Below are positions 19,580 to 28,918 of a stretch of 64,000 nucleotides of DNA, piece by piece (the stretch's first letter is position 1; every line of letters starts with the position of its first letter). Both the position numbers and the translations under genes were made by a program. The notes beneath the pieces were generated by a model that worked only from the letters and a program-made list of their open reading frames with translations, did no database searches and was not told the DNA's origin. This DNA comes from Hyphomicrobiales bacterium (GTDB taxonomy: Bacteria > Pseudomonadota > Alphaproteobacteria > Rhizobiales > Rhizobiaceae). Location: contig UCKS01000010.1 of NCBI GenBank assembly GCA_900473045.1, forward strand, positions 72,710 to 136,709, given 5' to 3'.

Positions 19580-20932
19580 ATGCCTATCAACATCACCATG
19601 CCAGCCCTTTCGCCGACCATGGAAGAGGGCAACCTTTCCAAGTGGCTGGTCAAGGAAGGCGACAAGGTCTCCGCCGGCGACGTTTTGTGCGAGATCGAGA
19701 CCGACAAGGCGACGATGGAGGTCGAAGCCGTCGATGAGGGCACCGTTGCCAAGCTCGTCGTTGCCGCAGGCACCGAAGGCGTCAAGGTCAACGCCGTGAT
19801 CGCTATCCTCGCTGCCGACGGCGAAGACGTTGCTGCTGCCGCTTCCGGCGGCGGCACGGCACCTGCTGCCAAGGCCGAGGCTGCCAAGACGGAAGCAAAG
19901 GCTGAAGCCGCCCCGGCAAAGACAGAGGCAGCACCCGCCGCTGCTGCTCCGGCCCCGGTTGCCGCGCAGGCCGCGGCTCCGGCGTCATCCGGTACGAGGA
20001 CTTTCTCTTCGCCGCTGGCCCGCCGTTTGGCCAAGGACGCAGGCATCGATATCTCGGCTGTTCCCGGCACCGGCCCGCATGGCCGTGTGGTCAAGAAGGA
20101 CGTTGAAACCGCAGTTGCTGGCGGTGGCGCAAAGGCTGCTGCAGCGGCCGCTGCTCCGGCAACCGCCGCTGCTCCGGTTCCGCTTGCCAAGGGTGCGTCC
20201 GACGAAGCCGTTCTGAAGAACTTCGCCGAAGGCTCCTACGAACTCGTGCCGCATGACGGCATGCGCAAGGTGATCGCCAAGCGCCTGCAGGAATCCAAGC
20301 AGACCATTCCGCATTTCTACGTTTCCGTCGATTGCGAACTGGATGCGCTGCTTGCGTTGCGCGCCCAGCTGAATACTGCAGCCCCGGAGCGGGACGGCAA
20401 GCCTGCCTACAAGCTCTCGGTCAACGACATGGTCATCAAGGCGCTTGCGCTTGCCTTGCGTGACGTTCCGGATGCCAACGTCTCCTGGACCGAAAGCAAC
20501 ATGGTCAAGCACAAGCACGCTGATGTCGGTGTTGCCGTGTCGATTCCGGGCGGCCTGATCACCCCGATCGTCCGCAGCGCCGAGCTGAAGAGCCTGTCGG
20601 CCATCTCCAACGAGATGAAGGATCTCGGCGCCCGCGCCAAGAGCCGCAAGCTGAAGCCCGAGGAATTCCAGGGCGGTACCACTGCGGTTTCGAACATGGG
20701 CATGATGGGCGTCAAGAATTTTGCCGCCGTCGTCAATCCTCCGCATGCGACGATCCTTGCGATCGGTGCAGGCGAGGAGCGGGTCGTTGTCAAGAAGGGG
20801 CAGATGGTCATTGCCAACGTCATGACCGTGACGCTGTCGACCGACCACCGCGCCGTCGATGGTGCGCTCGGAGCCGAACTGCTCGGTGCCTTCAAGCGTT
20901 ACATCGAAAACCCGATGGGCATGCTGGTTTAA
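19580..20932 (+). CDS. pdhC: Pyruvate dehydrogenase E2, dihydrolipoamide acetyltransferase
   Basis: E2 is the core of the pyruvate dehydrogenase complex and transfers acetyl groups to CoA. In its 450 residues there is one lipoyl domain (1-80, Lys in ETDKATMEV, nearly identical to that of PdhB), an Ala/Pro/Glu linker, a peripheral subunit-binding domain ([34 protein letters not shown], here by landmarks), a second linker and the catalytic domain. The catalytic domain ends with [12 protein letters not shown], which holds the active-site His and Asp. GGGAGGGTGAAGAG precedes the ATG. The lipoyl domains of pdhB and pdhC are paralogous and similar at the DNA level. Confidence 0.98.
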   Translation: MPINITMPALSPTMEEGNLSKWLVKEGDKVSAGDVLCEIETDKATMEVEAVDEGTVAKLVVAAGTEGVKVNAVIAILAADGEDVAAAASGGGTAPAAKAEAAKTEAKAEAAPAKTEAAPAAAAPAPVAAQAAAPASSGTRTFSSPLARRLAKDAGIDISAVPGTGPHGRVVKKDVETAVAGGGAKAAAAAAAPATAAAPVPLAKGASDEAVLKNFAEGSYELVPHDGMRKVIAKRLQESKQTIPHFYVSVDCELDALLALRAQLNTAAPERDGKPAYKLSVNDMVIKALALALRDVPDANVSWTESNMVKHKHADVGVAVSIPGGLITPIVRSAELKSLSAISNEMKDLGARAKSRKLKPEEFQGGTTAVSNMGMMGVKNFAAVVNPPHATILAIGAGEERVVVKKGQMVIANVMTVTLSTDHRAVDGALGAELLGAFKRYIENPMGMLV

Positions 20933-20953
20933 CGGGAAGAGAGCGTCACGACG

Positions 20954-21469
20954 ATGTCTTCCAAATTGGGAAACACAGCTGAAAAGACACTGACGTTGCG
21001 GCGCTTCTGTGCCGCAACTGTCGTTGCCGTCTTTCCCTTGTTGCTTGCAGCTTCGGCGCAGGCGGAAGAACTGAACCAGTTGGTTGCCCAGCGTATCGAG
21101 CAGATGACGGGCAAGACGCTGTTGTTTCGCAACGACAGTGATCGGATCCCGCAGCTTGAATATCTTCGGCCCGACGGCACCGGTGTCGTCTGGTCGGCGG
21201 CGCTCGGCGACAAGGTGGTGCCAGTCGTCTGGAGCGCGAGCAACGGCGATGACGGCAAGGGTTCTCTCTGTTTGCTGTTCAAGGGCGCTGATATCGGTAC
21301 GGCCCAGGACCTGCGGTTGTGTGACGGCTTGGACGTTGTCGATGCGGGCATTCGCGAGGCCAGCGATGGCGATCCTTATGGCCTCACTGACGTGACGCAG
21401 ATGAAGGCGGAACTGCCGCAGGACGTAGACAGTCTGGCGGATGTCGATCGGTTATTGGGACGGGAATGA
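20954..21469 (+). CDS. Exported protein of unknown function
   Basis: I do not recognise a family in this 171-residue protein. It has an N-terminal segment of about 17 polar residues, then a hydrophobic stretch (FCAATVVAVFPLLLAASAQA) that reads as a signal peptide cleaved at AQA, so the mature protein should be periplasmic. The mature part is rich in Asp, Leu and Gly, with two Cys residues (in SLCLLF and LRLCDG) that could pair. It starts 21 bp after pdhC and runs directly into an SGNH hydrolase gene five bases beyond its stop, so it is part of the pdh-lpd transcription unit. A role there is not evident. Confidence 0.7.
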   Translation: MSSKLGNTAEKTLTLRRFCAATVVAVFPLLLAASAQAEELNQLVAQRIEQMTGKTLLFRNDSDRIPQLEYLRPDGTGVVWSAALGDKVVPVVWSASNGDDGKGSLCLLFKGADIGTAQDLRLCDGLDVVDAGIREASDGDPYGLTDVTQMKAELPQDVDSLADVDRLLGRE

Positions 21470-21473
21470 CGCG

Positions 21474-22115
21474 ATGAAAACAGTCCTTTGCTACGGTGAC
21501 AGTCTGACCTGGGGCTATGATGCCGAGACCGGCGGCCGGCATGCGTTGGACGACCGCTGGCCAAGTGTCTTGCAGAAGGCGCTGGGCAATGGCGTTCAGG
21601 TGATTGCCGAAGGTCTGAACGGCCGCACCACCGCTTACGATGATTATCTGGCCGACTGCGACCGCAACGGCGTGCGTATCCTGCCAACTGTTCTTCAGAC
21701 CCATGCGCCGGTCGATCTGGTGATCCTTCTGCTCGGTGCCAATGATATGAAGCCGGTCATCCATGGAACCGCTTTTGGTGCGGTGAAGGGTATCGAACGG
21801 CTGGTGAAGCTCGTCTGGCATCATAGCTGGCCGGACGTGCAGGCCGAGGCGCCGGAAATTCTGATCGTCGCGCCGCCGGTGATCTGCGAAACGGCCAATG
21901 CCAATTTTGCAGCAATGTATGCCGGTGCCATCGACCAGTCGTCGATGCTGGCCTCGCTCTATGCTGACTTGGCGGACGAACTCGGCTGCGGTTTCTTCGA
22001 TGCCGGTTCGGTGGCGCGGACGACGCCACTTGATGGCGTGCATCTGGATACGGACAATACACGCGCCATCGGACGCGGCCTTGAGCCGATGGTCCGGATG
22101 ATGCTTGGGCTCTGA
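21474..22115 (+). CDS. SGNH/GDSL hydrolase (arylesterase-like)
   Basis: This 213-residue cytoplasmic esterase begins with MKTVLCYGDSLTWGYD, the block I GDSL motif with the nucleophilic Ser. GLNGRTT (block II Gly), LLGANDMK (block III, Asn) and DGVHLD (block V, Asp and His) complete the catalytic set. It is close to the rhizobial arylesterases and to the octameric acyltransferase of Mycobacterium smegmatis. The ATG at 21474 lies four bases after the upstream stop; the longer frame would overlap it. It is fused by zero spacing to a GNAT gene, between pdhC and lpdA. Confidence 0.9.
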   Translation: MKTVLCYGDSLTWGYDAETGGRHALDDRWPSVLQKALGNGVQVIAEGLNGRTTAYDDYLADCDRNGVRILPTVLQTHAPVDLVILLLGANDMKPVIHGTAFGAVKGIERLVKLVWHHSWPDVQAEAPEILIVAPPVICETANANFAAMYAGAIDQSSMLASLYADLADELGCGFFDAGSVARTTPLDGVHLDTDNTRAIGRGLEPMVRMMLGL

Positions 22116-22697
22116 ATGACGGCGGCTCTGCATCTGCGGGCAGCGGAACGGCGGGATGCGGCGGATCTGGCCATTCTGGTCGATATCGCCTCGCATGGTT
22201 TTGCGACCTGGCTCTGGCATGGGGCTGCGATGCGCGGAACCAAGGATACCGCCATGGAGCAGGGGCGGTCGCGGTTGCGGATGGACGACGAGCCTGGCGC
22301 CTGGAAAGATGCAACGCTGGCCGAATGGGACGGCGAGATTGCCGGTGTTTCGATCGGCTACGATCTGGATGAGAGTGTTCGCGACATCATCGCGCCGCAT
22401 CCGGTGATCAAGCCGCTGTTGGACCTGCAGGTCGAGGTGATTGGCAGCCGGTTCATCGACAGCCTCGGTGTCTACCGGCACCATCGCGGCAAGGGTATCG
22501 GGCGGGCGCTGCTTGCCCGTGAGATCGACAAGGCCAACGGCAGGCAGGTCAGCCTGATCACCGAAAGCCATAATGATACGGCGCTGGCTCTCTATGCGGC
22601 CAACGGATTTGCGGAGAAGGCGCGGCTTCAGGCGGCGCCACTCTTTGAAGATAGCAAAAGGCATGAATGGGTCCTCTTGGCCCGGAACATGACCTGA
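22116..22697 (+). CDS. GNAT family N-acetyltransferase
   Basis: This 193-residue acetyltransferase starts at an ATG immediately after the TGA of the SGNH hydrolase, so translation is coupled. LHLRAAERRDAADLA is the first strand-helix of the GNAT fold, SLGVYRHHRGKGIGRALL carries the acetyl-CoA loop R-x-x-G-x-G, and NDTALALYAANGF is the C-terminal motif B. The substrate is unknown. It overlaps the lpdA leader only through intergenic spacing of 20 bp. Its presence, with the SGNH gene, in the middle of the pdh-lpd cluster is seen as a conserved arrangement in related rhizobia as far as I recall. Confidence 0.88.
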   Translation: MTAALHLRAAERRDAADLAILVDIASHGFATWLWHGAAMRGTKDTAMEQGRSRLRMDDEPGAWKDATLAEWDGEIAGVSIGYDLDESVRDIIAPHPVIKPLLDLQVEVIGSRFIDSLGVYRHHRGKGIGRALLAREIDKANGRQVSLITESHNDTALALYAANGFAEKARLQAAPLFEDSKRHEWVLLARNMT

Positions 22698-22717
22698 GGA
22701 AGAGGCAGGAAACAAGA

Positions 22718-24163
22718 ATGGCAAATTCCTACGACGTCATCGTCATCGGTTCCGGCCCCGGCGGCTATATCGCGGCCATCCGCGCAGCCCAGCTGGGCCT
22801 GAAGGTCGCCGTGGTCGAGCGCGAGCATCTGGCCGGTATCTGCTCCAACTGGGGCTGTATCCCGACCAAGGCGCTGCTGCGTTCTGCCGAAGTGCTGCAC
22901 CTTGCCGAGCATGCTAAGAATTACGGCCTGACGCTCGAAGGCAAGATCTCGCCCGACCTGCAGGCGATCGTCAAGCGGTCGCGCGGCATTGCGGAGCGCA
23001 TGAACGGCGGCGTCGCCTTCCTGATGAAGAAGAACAAGGTCGACGTGATCTGGGGCGAGGCCAAGCTCACGAAGCCGAACGAGATCGTCGTTGCCAAGAC
23101 CACCAAGGCGATCGTTCAGCCGCAGGGGCCGATCCCGAAGAACACGCTGGGCGAGGGCACCTATACCGCCAAGCACATCATCGTCGCCACCGGCGCCCGT
23201 CCGCGCGCACTGCCGGGCATCGAGCCGGATGGCAAGCTGATCTGGACCTATTTCGAGGCGATGAAGCCGGAAGAAATGCCGAAATCGCTGCTGGTCATGG
23301 GCTCCGGCGCCATCGGCATCGAGTTCGCCTCGTTTTACCGCACCATGGGCGTCGATGTGACCGTGGTTGAACTCATGAGCCAGGTCATGCCGGTCGAGGA
23401 CGCGGAAATCTCCGCCTTCGCCAAGAAGCAGTTCGACAAGCAGGGTATGAAGATCATCCTCGACGCTAAGGTGACGAAGGTCGAAAAGGCTGCGAACTCC
23501 GTCACGGCCCATGTCGAGAAGAAGGACGGTTCGGTCGAGAAGATCACCGCCGACCGGATGATTTCGGCTGTCGGTGTTCAGGGCAATATCGAAAATCTCG
23601 GCCTGGAGGCGCTCGGCGTCAAGACCGATCGCGGCTGCATCGTCATCGATGGCTACGGCAAGACCAACCTGCCTGGCGTCTATGCGATTGGCGACGTTGC
23701 CGGCCCGCCGATGCTCGCTCACAAGGCCGAGCACGAAGCCGTCATCTGCGTCGAAAAGATCGCCGGCCTGCCGAATGTGCATCCGATGGACAAGCTGAAG
23801 ATCCCGGGCTGCACCTATTGCAACCCGCAGGTCGCCTCGGTGGGTTTGACGGAAGCCAAGGCCAAGGCCGCAGGCCGCGACATCCGCGTCGGCCGCTTTC
23901 CCTTCGTTGCCAACGGCAAGGCGATTGCGCTCGGCGAGGACCAGGGCATGGTCAAGACCATCTTCGACAAGAAGACTGGCGAATTGCTCGGCGCGCATCT
24001 GGTCGGCGCCGAAGTCACCGAACTGATCCAGGGGTTCGTCGTCGCCATGAACCTTGAGACAACCGAGGAAGACCTGATGCACACGATCTTCCCGCACCCG
24101 ACGATTTCGGAAACGTTGAAGGAAAGCGTGCTCGATGCCTATGGACGTGCGCTGAACGCTTGA
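22718..24163 (+). CDS. lpdA: Dihydrolipoyl dehydrogenase (E3)
   Basis: E3 reoxidises the dihydrolipoyl groups of E2, passing electrons through FAD and a redox disulfide to NAD+. The 481-residue protein begins with the FAD motif VIVIGSGPGGYIAAIRA. The redox-active disulfide usually reads GGTCLNVGC; here the site is GICSNWGCIPTK, so the two Cys keep their spacing (CxxxxC) within a variant context. A second Rossmann motif (VMGSGAIGIEFAS) binds NAD, and the C-terminal HPTISE holds the catalytic His/Glu pair. The ATG at 22718 has AGGAAA upstream. It is followed 93 bp later by lipA, which supplies the lipoyl cofactor. Confidence 0.97.
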   Translation: MANSYDVIVIGSGPGGYIAAIRAAQLGLKVAVVEREHLAGICSNWGCIPTKALLRSAEVLHLAEHAKNYGLTLEGKISPDLQAIVKRSRGIAERMNGGVAFLMKKNKVDVIWGEAKLTKPNEIVVAKTTKAIVQPQGPIPKNTLGEGTYTAKHIIVATGARPRALPGIEPDGKLIWTYFEAMKPEEMPKSLLVMGSGAIGIEFASFYRTMGVDVTVVELMSQVMPVEDAEISAFAKKQFDKQGMKIILDAKVTKVEKAANSVTAHVEKKDGSVEKITADRMISAVGVQGNIENLGLEALGVKTDRGCIVIDGYGKTNLPGVYAIGDVAGPPMLAHKAEHEAVICVEKIAGLPNVHPMDKLKIPGCTYCNPQVASVGLTEAKAKAAGRDIRVGRFPFVANGKAIALGEDQGMVKTIFDKKTGELLGAHLVGAEVTELIQGFVVAMNLETTEEDLMHTIFPHPTISETLKESVLDAYGRALNA

Positions 24164-24256
24164 TTGTGCTAGGGCTCGCCTCCATCTGAAAAGGCGGGCC
24201 AATTTATCCGGCCCTGACGGGCGCTGTTGCGCTTGAAGCAAAATTGGAAGCCATTG

Positions 24257-25234
24257 ATGGTCACGATCCTCGACCGCACCACTCTTGATCCCGACGCCCG
24301 GCGCATCCGCCATCCGGAAAAGGCCCACAAGCCCGACACCGAGATGCTGCGCAAACCGGAATGGATCAGGGTTCGCGCGCCGACCTCGAAGGGGTACGCC
24401 GAAACCAAGTCTATCGTGAAGGAGCACAAGCTCGTTACGGTCTGCGAAGAGGCGGGCTGCCCGAACATTGGCGAATGCTGGGACAAGAGGCACGCGACCT
24501 TCATGATCATGGGCGAGATCTGTACCCGGGCCTGCGCATTCTGCAACGTCTCCACCGGCAAGCCGAAGGCGCTGGATATGGCCGAGCCGGAAAATGTTGC
24601 CAAGGCCGTTAAGCAGATGGGCCTCAGCCATGTCGTCATCACCTCCGTCGACCGCGACGATCTGGCCGATGGTGGCGCCGAGCATTTCGAAAAGGTGATT
24701 TGGGCTATTCGCGCCGCGTCTCCTTTGACGACGATCGAAATCCTGACGCCCGACTTCCTGAAGAAGCCCGGCGCGCTGGAACGTGTCGTTGCCGCCAAGC
24801 CAGACGTTTTCAACCACAATATGGAAACCGTGCCCGGCAATTATCTGACGGTGCGTCCGGGTGCACGTTATTTCCACTCTATCCGTCTGCTGCAGCGGGT
24901 CAAGGAACTCGATCCGACGATGTTCACCAAGTCGGGCATCATGGTCGGCCTTGGCGAAGAGCGCAACGAAGTGCTGCAACTGATGGACGACCTGCGCACC
25001 GCCGATGTCGACTTCATGACAATCGGACAGTACCTGCAGCCGACCCGCAAGCATCATCAGGTAATGAGCTTCGTCACGCCGGAAGAGTTCAAGTCCTACG
25101 AGACGGTCGCCTACACCAAGGGCTTCCTGATGGTCGCCTCAAGCCCGCTCACCCGCTCGTCCCACCATGCCGGCGATGATTTTGCGCGCCTGAGGGCGAA
25201 CCGCGAGAAGAAGCTGGCGGCAGCTGCCGAATAG
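24257..25234 (+). CDS. lipA: Lipoyl synthase
   Basis: LipA is a radical-SAM enzyme that inserts two sulfur atoms into octanoyl groups on E2 and related proteins. The 325-residue protein contains both iron-sulfur motifs: [12 protein letters not shown] (CX4CX5C, auxiliary cluster) and CTRACAFC (CX3CX2C, radical-SAM cluster). The C-terminal end includes the conserved RSSHHAGD with the Ser ligand of the auxiliary cluster. I chose the ATG at 24257, since MVTILDRTT matches the normal N-terminus. It lies at the end of the pdh-lpd cluster whose enzymes need its product. Confidence 0.98.
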   Translation: MVTILDRTTLDPDARRIRHPEKAHKPDTEMLRKPEWIRVRAPTSKGYAETKSIVKEHKLVTVCEEAGCPNIGECWDKRHATFMIMGEICTRACAFCNVSTGKPKALDMAEPENVAKAVKQMGLSHVVITSVDRDDLADGGAEHFEKVIWAIRAASPLTTIEILTPDFLKKPGALERVVAAKPDVFNHNMETVPGNYLTVRPGARYFHSIRLLQRVKELDPTMFTKSGIMVGLGEERNEVLQLMDDLRTADVDFMTIGQYLQPTRKHHQVMSFVTPEEFKSYETVAYTKGFLMVASSPLTRSSHHAGDDFARLRANREKKLAAAAE

Positions 25235-25299
25235 CCATCCGGTGGTTGCCAATCCGGATTTGGACTTTATGGTGCGCGGCTTCACTGTCTGGAGCCGTC

Positions 25300-25881
25300 A
25301 TGCCGTCCAATGTCCTGGAAATCGAGGATGCCTTGCCGATCCTGCGGCAAGCACGCCGCGTCCTCGTGATCGGTTGTTCCGGCGGCGGCAAGAGCACGCT
25401 GTCGAGAAAACTCTCCGAAAAACTCGATCTGCCCTACGTCTCGATGGACCGGGATTTTTACTGGCTGCCCGGCTGGGTCAAACGGCCGAAGGCGCAAGAG
25501 CGAGCGCGGATCGCAGCGAGTGTGGCACAGGATCGCTGGATCATGGACGGCAGCGGTGCATCGTCGTTCGATCTCCGCCTGCCGCGAACGGATCTGGTTA
25601 TCTGGGTTCGCGTGCCACGCCGCGTCTGCCTCTGGGGTCTTGTCTGCCGCGTCGCGTCGAGTTTTGGCCGTGTGCGTCCCGATATGGCGCCGGGTTGTCT
25701 CGAACAGCTGCCGGATCGTGAATTCCTCTCCTATATCTGGAATTTCGAACGGCGCGTTTCTCCCGTGATCACCCTGATGCTCGACCGGCATGCGCCGGAT
25801 ATGCCCGTTTTGACATTGAGAAGCCGTCGGGAGATACGTGAATTGACCGTGAGCCTGCAGGAATCCATCAGTGTCCAATAA
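25300..25881 (+). CDS. P-loop kinase-like protein (FlaR/topology modulation type), copy 1
   Basis: This 193-residue protein is an adenylate-kinase-like P-loop NTPase. VLVIGCSGGGKSTLSRKLSEKL is the Walker A segment, split here by its landmark GCSGGGKST, and LPYVSMDRDFYWLPGW follows. This pattern matches proteins annotated as DNA topology modulation protein FlaR, whose true substrate is not established. RWIMDGSG and LVIWVRVPRR correspond to the NMP-binding region, FLSYIWNF to a conserved core. GGAG at 25291-25294 precedes the ATG at 25300. The next gene is a clear paralogue and overlaps it by 11 bp, so the two are translated together. Confidence 0.85.
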   Translation: MPSNVLEIEDALPILRQARRVLVIGCSGGGKSTLSRKLSEKLDLPYVSMDRDFYWLPGWVKRPKAQERARIAASVAQDRWIMDGSGASSFDLRLPRTDLVIWVRVPRRVCLWGLVCRVASSFGRVRPDMAPGCLEQLPDREFLSYIWNFERRVSPVITLMLDRHAPDMPVLTLRSRREIRELTVSLQESISVQ

Positions 25882-26455
25882 GCTTTTGAATGTTGAACAG
25901 ACGGCGGCTGCTCTTCGCACTGCCGATCGTATTCTGGTGATCGGCTGTTCCGGCAGCGGCAAGAGCACATTGGCGCAAGCGCTTTCCGGTATGTTTGCGC
26001 TTCCCTATGTCTCGATGGACCGCGACGTTTTCTGGATGTCCGGCTGGACCCAGAGGCCAAGGGCCGAGGCGCTCGCGATCGTGGAGCGCGCGGTAGATGA
26101 GCGGCGATGGATCATGGATGGCACAAGCCCCGGCACATTACCTCTGCGCTTGCCACGCACCGATCTCGTCATCTGGATGCGGCCGCCCCGCCATGTTTCG
26201 CTCTATGGCGTCATCAGCCGCTGGATTCGGTTTCGCGGCAAGACGCGTCCGGAAATGGCCGAGAACTGCCCCGAGCGTGTGACCCTTGAGTTCCTGTCCT
26301 ACATCTGGAATTTTGAAAAGACCGAAAGCCCTGAGATCGAGCAGAAGCTGGCGGATTATGGCTCTGAGGTGCCGGTGCTTGTTCTGAGGTCCCATGCCCA
26401 GACGCGAGTTCTGCTGGATATCCTCCTGTTGGAAAAGTCCACCGATCGTGCGTGA
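25871..26455 (+). CDS. P-loop kinase-like protein (FlaR/topology modulation type), copy 2
   Basis: This 194-residue protein is a tandem paralogue of the preceding gene. It shares the Walker A GCSGSGKST, LPYVSMDRDVFWMSGW, RRWIMDGTSPG, PRTDLVIWMR and FLSYIWNFE. It starts with GTG at 25871 inside the end of copy 1, an 11-bp overlap. Retention of both copies with distinct middle regions (residues about 115-135) suggests they diverged in substrate or act as a heterodimer; either is inference. They sit between lipA and the RatA gene with no functional clue from neighbours. Confidence 0.85.
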   Translation: MSNKLLNVEQTAAALRTADRILVIGCSGSGKSTLAQALSGMFALPYVSMDRDVFWMSGWTQRPRAEALAIVERAVDERRWIMDGTSPGTLPLRLPRTDLVIWMRPPRHVSLYGVISRWIRFRGKTRPEMAENCPERVTLEFLSYIWNFEKTESPEIEQKLADYGSEVPVLVLRSHAQTRVLLDILLLEKSTDRA

Positions 26456-26503
26456 CGGCGACCACATCTTGTTTTTCCGCACATCATTGAATATCTGAAC
26501 GCC

Positions 26504-26956
26504 ATGCCACAATTCGAGACCCGCCGGCCCGTCAAGCATTCACCCGACCAGATGTTCGACCTGATCGCCGATGTTGAAAAATATCCGCAATTCCTGCCGT
26601 TGTGCGAGGCGCTGACCGTCCGTTCGCGCAAGGAGCGCGATGGCAAGGAATTGCTCGTCGCGGATATGACCGTCGGCTACAAGGCGATCCGCGAGACGTT
26701 CACGACGCAGGTTCTGCTAAACAAGGCAGAGCGCATCATCGACGTCAAATATATCGACGGGCCGTTCAAATATCTCGACAACCGCTGGAGTTTCGAAGCG
26801 ATGGGCGAGGGCGGCTGTTCGGTCAACTTCTTCATCGACTACGAATTCAAGAGCCGCATTCTCGGCGCCGTCATGGGCTCGATGTTCGACCGGGCATTCC
26901 GGATGTTTTCCGAAGCCTTCGAGAAGCGTGCCGATACGATTTACGCAACGGCATAA
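26504..26956 (+). CDS. ratA: RatA/Coq10-type START domain protein
   Basis: This 150-residue protein has the Coq10/RatA START-like fold: FETRRPVKHSPDQMFDLIADVEKYPQFLPLC is typical, followed by GPFKYLDNRWSFE and the C-terminal amphipathic helix. Family members bind ubiquinone-like lipids (Coq10) or, in E. coli, block 70S assembly (RatA). No antitoxin partner (RatB-type) lies nearby, so a ubiquinone-binding role is more likely. The gene converges on cinA with a seven-base gap. The start at 26504 has no strong ribosome site. Confidence 0.88.
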   Translation: MPQFETRRPVKHSPDQMFDLIADVEKYPQFLPLCEALTVRSRKERDGKELLVADMTVGYKAIRETFTTQVLLNKAERIIDVKYIDGPFKYLDNRWSFEAMGEGGCSVNFFIDYEFKSRILGAVMGSMFDRAFRMFSEAFEKRADTIYATA

Positions 26957-26963
26957 CGCAACG

Positions 26964-27464
26964 TCAGTTTCCCGCCGTCTCTTCCAGCATATCGAGCGCG
27001 GTGCGCACCGTTGCCATCCGGACGGCGTCGCGGCCGATGTCGTCATAGCGCATCTCGCGGTGATGCACTGCGCCGTTCCGGCTGGCTGCCGCCAGATGTA
27101 CCAGTCCGACCGGTTTTTCGTCCGATCCGCCGCCCGGACCGGCGACACCGGTCACAGCAACCGCCATATCCGCCTTCGAATGGCTGAGCGCGCCGCGCAC
27201 CATTTCAATGGCCGTCTGGCGCGACACGGCGCCGTGCGTTTCTAGCGTTGCGGTATGGACGCCGAGCATTTGGATCTTCGCATCGTTGGAATAGGTGACG
27301 AAGCCGCGATCAACCACAAAAGAAGAACCCGGAATTTCCGTGAGGATACCGGTAATCAGGCCGCCGGTGCAGGATTCGGCCGTGGCGATCATCAGGCCAC
27401 GTTTGGAAAATTCCGCGATCAGCATGCCTGCCTTGTTTTCGATATCCTTGGGCCAGCCACTCAT
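26964..27464 (-). CDS. cinA: CinA C-terminal domain protein (nicotinamide mononucleotide deamidase-like)
   Basis: This 166-residue protein corresponds to the CinA C-terminal (PncC) domain alone, without the molybdopterin-binding part of full CinA. Landmarks are [23 protein letters not shown], with the conserved ESCTGG, and [10 protein letters not shown]. PncC-type enzymes hydrolyse nicotinamide mononucleotide in NAD recycling. The ATG at 27464 overlaps the ispDF stop (ATGA). The frame is open further upstream to 27746 but that part is antisense to ispF coding, so I reject it. Confidence 0.92.
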   Translation of the reverse strand: MSGWPKDIENKAGMLIAEFSKRGLMIATAESCTGGLITGILTEIPGSSFVVDRGFVTYSNDAKIQMLGVHTATLETHGAVSRQTAIEMVRGALSHSKADMAVAVTGVAGPGGGSDEKPVGLVHLAAASRNGAVHHREMRYDDIGRDAVRMATVRTALDMLEETAGN

Positions 27465-28675
27465 GTGATGCCTCCAGCGTAGACGACCGTCGCCGTGGCG
27501 ATAGCCGCAATGCCTTCGCGGCGGCCGATGAAGCCGATCTTCTCGTTCGTCGTCGCCTTGACCGAGCAGCGGTCGAGCGAAATGCCGAGCATATCCGCGA
27601 GGTTTTCGCGCATCGCGAGCCGATGCGGGCCGATCTTTGGGGCCTCGGCGATCAACGAGACATCGGCGTTCATGATCGTGCCGCCATTGTCGCGGACGAT
27701 TTTTGCCGCGTGCTCCAGAAAGATGCGCGATGCGGCACCCTTCCATTGTGGATCGGATGGAGGAAAATGATCGCCGATATCGCCGGCGCCACAGGTAGCA
27801 AGCAGGGCGTCGGTCAAGGCGTGGAGCGCGACATCGGCGTCGGAATGGCCAAGCAGCGTCTGGTCATGCGGCATGAAGATACCGCAGAGTGTGACACCGT
27901 CGCCATCGATCAGCTGATGGACGTCATAGCCATTGCCGGTTCGGACATCCGGAAGCGCGTTCCGGTTCAGTTTTTCATCGGCCATGGTGATATCCCGTTT
28001 GATCGTCAGTTTCACATTGTCCACCGATCCTTCGATCAGTGTCACGGGCATTCCGGCCCATTCGGCAATCGAGGCGTCATCGGTAAAGTCCAAGCGCCCT
28101 GAAGCTGCGGCATTCGTATGCGCCGCCAGGATTGGCGCGAAGCGAAAGCACTGGGGCGTCTGGGCACCGTAAAGGCCTGCCCGCGGCACCGTCTCCACGA
28201 CTTTTGCATCCGCCGACCCGCGCTTCAGTGTGTCGGCAACCGGAACTGCGGGCAGGAGGGCATCGGAACCCAATGTCAGCGTGGAGACGCAGCGCTCGAG
28301 CAGAGCGTAGTCGATGAACGGACGGACTGCGTCATGGATCATCACATGGGTGATGCCGGCGTGTTCCAGCGCTTTCAGTCCCGCAAGCACCGAAAGCTGC
28401 CGCGTCGCTCCACCATGGACGAAGATGATATTGGAAGTGTCGCCGGACACAAGGCTGCATGCATGAGCAAACAGAGCTTCATCATCAGGATGAATGACGA
28501 CGACGATCGTCTTTTTCCTTGGCCATGTTGCAAAAACGTCAAGCGTATGGGTCATAACCGGCCGCCCGCCGATGGCGCGATATTGCTTCGGTCCATCCTG
28601 CGGCGAGCCTGCACGTTCACCCCGGCCAGCAGCGACAATGACGACACCACAGGAAAACTGTTCTTTTGCGTACAT
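27461..28675 (-). CDS. ispDF: Bifunctional IspD/IspF isoprenoid enzyme
   Basis: This 404-residue fusion combines two MEP-pathway enzymes. Residues 1-235 are IspD (2-C-methyl-D-erythritol 4-phosphate cytidylyltransferase), with [14 protein letters not shown] and GPKQY (CTP site) and the MIHDAVRPF loop. Residues about 245-404 are IspF (2-C-methyl-D-erythritol 2,4-cyclodiphosphate synthase), starting [11 protein letters not shown] with the zinc ligands D-x-H, then [16 protein letters not shown] and the conserved [13 protein letters not shown]. The IspDF fusion is standard in Rhizobiales. IspE, which acts between the two reactions, is not in this window. It overlaps cinA by four bases. Confidence 0.97.
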   Translation of the reverse strand: MYAKEQFSCGVVIVAAGRGERAGSPQDGPKQYRAIGGRPVMTHTLDVFATWPRKKTIVVVIHPDDEALFAHACSLVSGDTSNIIFVHGGATRQLSVLAGLKALEHAGITHVMIHDAVRPFIDYALLERCVSTLTLGSDALLPAVPVADTLKRGSADAKVVETVPRAGLYGAQTPQCFRFAPILAAHTNAAASGRLDFTDDASIAEWAGMPVTLIEGSVDNVKLTIKRDITMADEKLNRNALPDVRTGNGYDVHQLIDGDGVTLCGIFMPHDQTLLGHSDADVALHALTDALLATCGAGDIGDHFPPSDPQWKGAASRIFLEHAAKIVRDNGGTIMNADVSLIAEAPKIGPHRLAMRENLADMLGISLDRCSVKATTNEKIGFIGRREGIAAIATATVVYAGGIT

Positions 28676-28918
28676 CTTCTATATGGGTTCCTGCAAATAG
28701 GCCGCTGCCCGGGCTCACGACCAAGTGCCGGACCGGTCTCTCGCTCCAGTCTTGTCAAACACCAGGCACCTGCCGGCTCGGCACGCGGTGCTGCAAATCA
28801 TTGTCGTGATTTACCGCGACGGGTCTGGCTTTACCAGTTGTCCCGAGAATTTTGTCGTAGATCTCCGAAATCGCTTGGCAAGTCCGTCAAGTATGTCTAA
28901 AAATAGTGCAGAATAAAG

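Noticed and set aside
22628-25057. Minus-strand open frame of 809 codons across lpdA and lipA
   Set aside because: lpdA and lipA are unambiguous on the + strand. The antisense product shows no domain and is rich in His, Asp and Gly.
26504-26956. RatA as the toxin of a toxin-antitoxin pair
   Set aside because: There is no RatB-like partner next to it, and the fold is equally that of Coq10-type lipid binders, which suits a gene among housekeeping functions.
27465-27746. Longer CinA starting at 27746
   Set aside because: The extra N-terminal codons run antisense-like through the ispF coding region on the same strand in another frame; the ATGA overlap at 27464 gives a full PncC domain.
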